This document shows positions 5,464 to 5,743 of a DNA stretch of 5,743 bases, piece after piece. The translations under genes were made by a program, and so were the position numbers. The stretch is from contig JBPBQN010000292.1 in the NCBI GenBank assembly GCA_050954865.1, positions 1 through 5,743 on the forward strand, given 5' to 3'. This stretch comes from Mucilaginibacter_A sp050954865 (GTDB taxonomy: Bacteria; Bacteroidota; Bacteroidia; Sphingobacteriales; Sphingobacteriaceae). Below the pieces are notes generated by a model, which did not search any database, was not told the origin of the DNA, and saw nothing but the letters and a program-made list of their open reading frames with translations. The first letter of the stretch is position 1, and the number at the start of each line of letters is the position of its first letter.

Positions 5464-5743
5464 TTAAGCAACTCTGTTTCTTTCTCTAATTAAACTATCA
5501 ATCTTGTTTTGAAAATCAGGTTGTAAAAAACTTTCCAATCTAAAGCCGCTCGAACGGATATTTCTCAAAATATAATTGTAAATTTCCTTTACGTCGGCAG
5601 CATCAGTATTTTCAATATTTATAGAATCTAAAAAAAAGATCGAAGTATAAATTCCGGAAAGCAGATAACCCGTTTTATTACAATAGGCATTTAGCGTTTT
5701 TGCCTGCAAAAGTGCAACTTTGTAAGCCTGGTTGTGTAAAGAT
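5464..5743 (-). CDS. Unrecognised protein, C-terminal part (start beyond the right edge)
   Basis: Seen: the minus strand is open from the right edge to TAA at 5466-5464, 92 codons. The internal TTG at 5709 need not be the start, because the frame continues upstream as SLHNQAYKVALLQAKTL. The sequence looks mostly alpha-helical, with segments such as ADVKEIYNYILRNIRSSG and a charged end SLIRERNRVA. It has no membrane span or motif I know. The gene converges on the 5204 gene with a 26-base gap that has no clear terminator hairpin, so transcripts probably overlap. Function unknown. Confidence 0.65.
   Translation of the reverse strand, partial: SLHNQAYKVALLQAKTLNAYCNKTGYLLSGIYTSIFFLDSINIENTDAADVKEIYNYILRNIRSSGFRLESFLQPDFQNKIDSLIRERNRVA

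Noticed and set aside
1..5743. Insertion sequence, CRISPR array, tRNA or rRNA
   Set aside because: No transposase motif, terminal inverted repeats with target duplications, regularly spaced repeats or tRNA/rRNA-like sequence were seen.

Overview
The window comes from a Bacteroidota chromosome. The evidence is a protein ending in a type IX secretion (T9SS) type A sorting domain, a small protein resembling the PID-CTERM class, and promoter elements of the Bacteroidota TAnnTTTG type. Composition is AT-rich with moderately GC-rich genes. A genus cannot be named from the sequence; Sphingobacteriales or Chitinophagales would fit.

Left third (1-1515, minus strand): a metal-homeostasis cluster. It has the 5' part of a MerC-type membrane protein gene (1-239) and, upstream of it, a COG0523/CobW-family GTPase gene (390-1353). 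The GTPase gene carries three lesions: one in-frame TAG and two apparent single-base losses in A runs. Adding back two bases and reading through the TAG gives an uninterrupted 321-codon family member. Perfect palindromes lie just upstream of both genes: 10-bp arms at 249-273 and 8-bp arms at 1494-1514. The second overlaps the -33 region of a good TAnnTTTG promoter and has the spacing of a Fur-family (Zur-like) operator. The inferred picture is a metal-repressed pair, probably zinc, whose GTPase member is now broken.

Middle (1516-1895): noncoding, AT-rich, ending in a second TAnnTTTG element for the rightward genes.

Right two thirds (1896-5437, plus strand): a two-gene unit. The first gene is a large secreted, modular surface protein: signal peptide, N-terminal beta-rich domain, PKD domain, long beta-rich repeat-like body and T9SS C-terminal sorting domain. 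It too is split by an in-frame TAG (2415-2417), with recognisable coding on both sides. Two bases after its stop lies a 77-codon gene for a small exported single-pass protein with a PID motif before its C-terminal membrane segment. A convergent, unrecognised gene (5464 to the right edge) closes the window.

The most notable feature is that two neighbouring, unrelated genes are each interrupted by an in-frame TAG, while every natural gene end visible uses TAA. Independent gene decay is the simplest reading. Sequence error and UAG readthrough or reassignment are testable alternatives.
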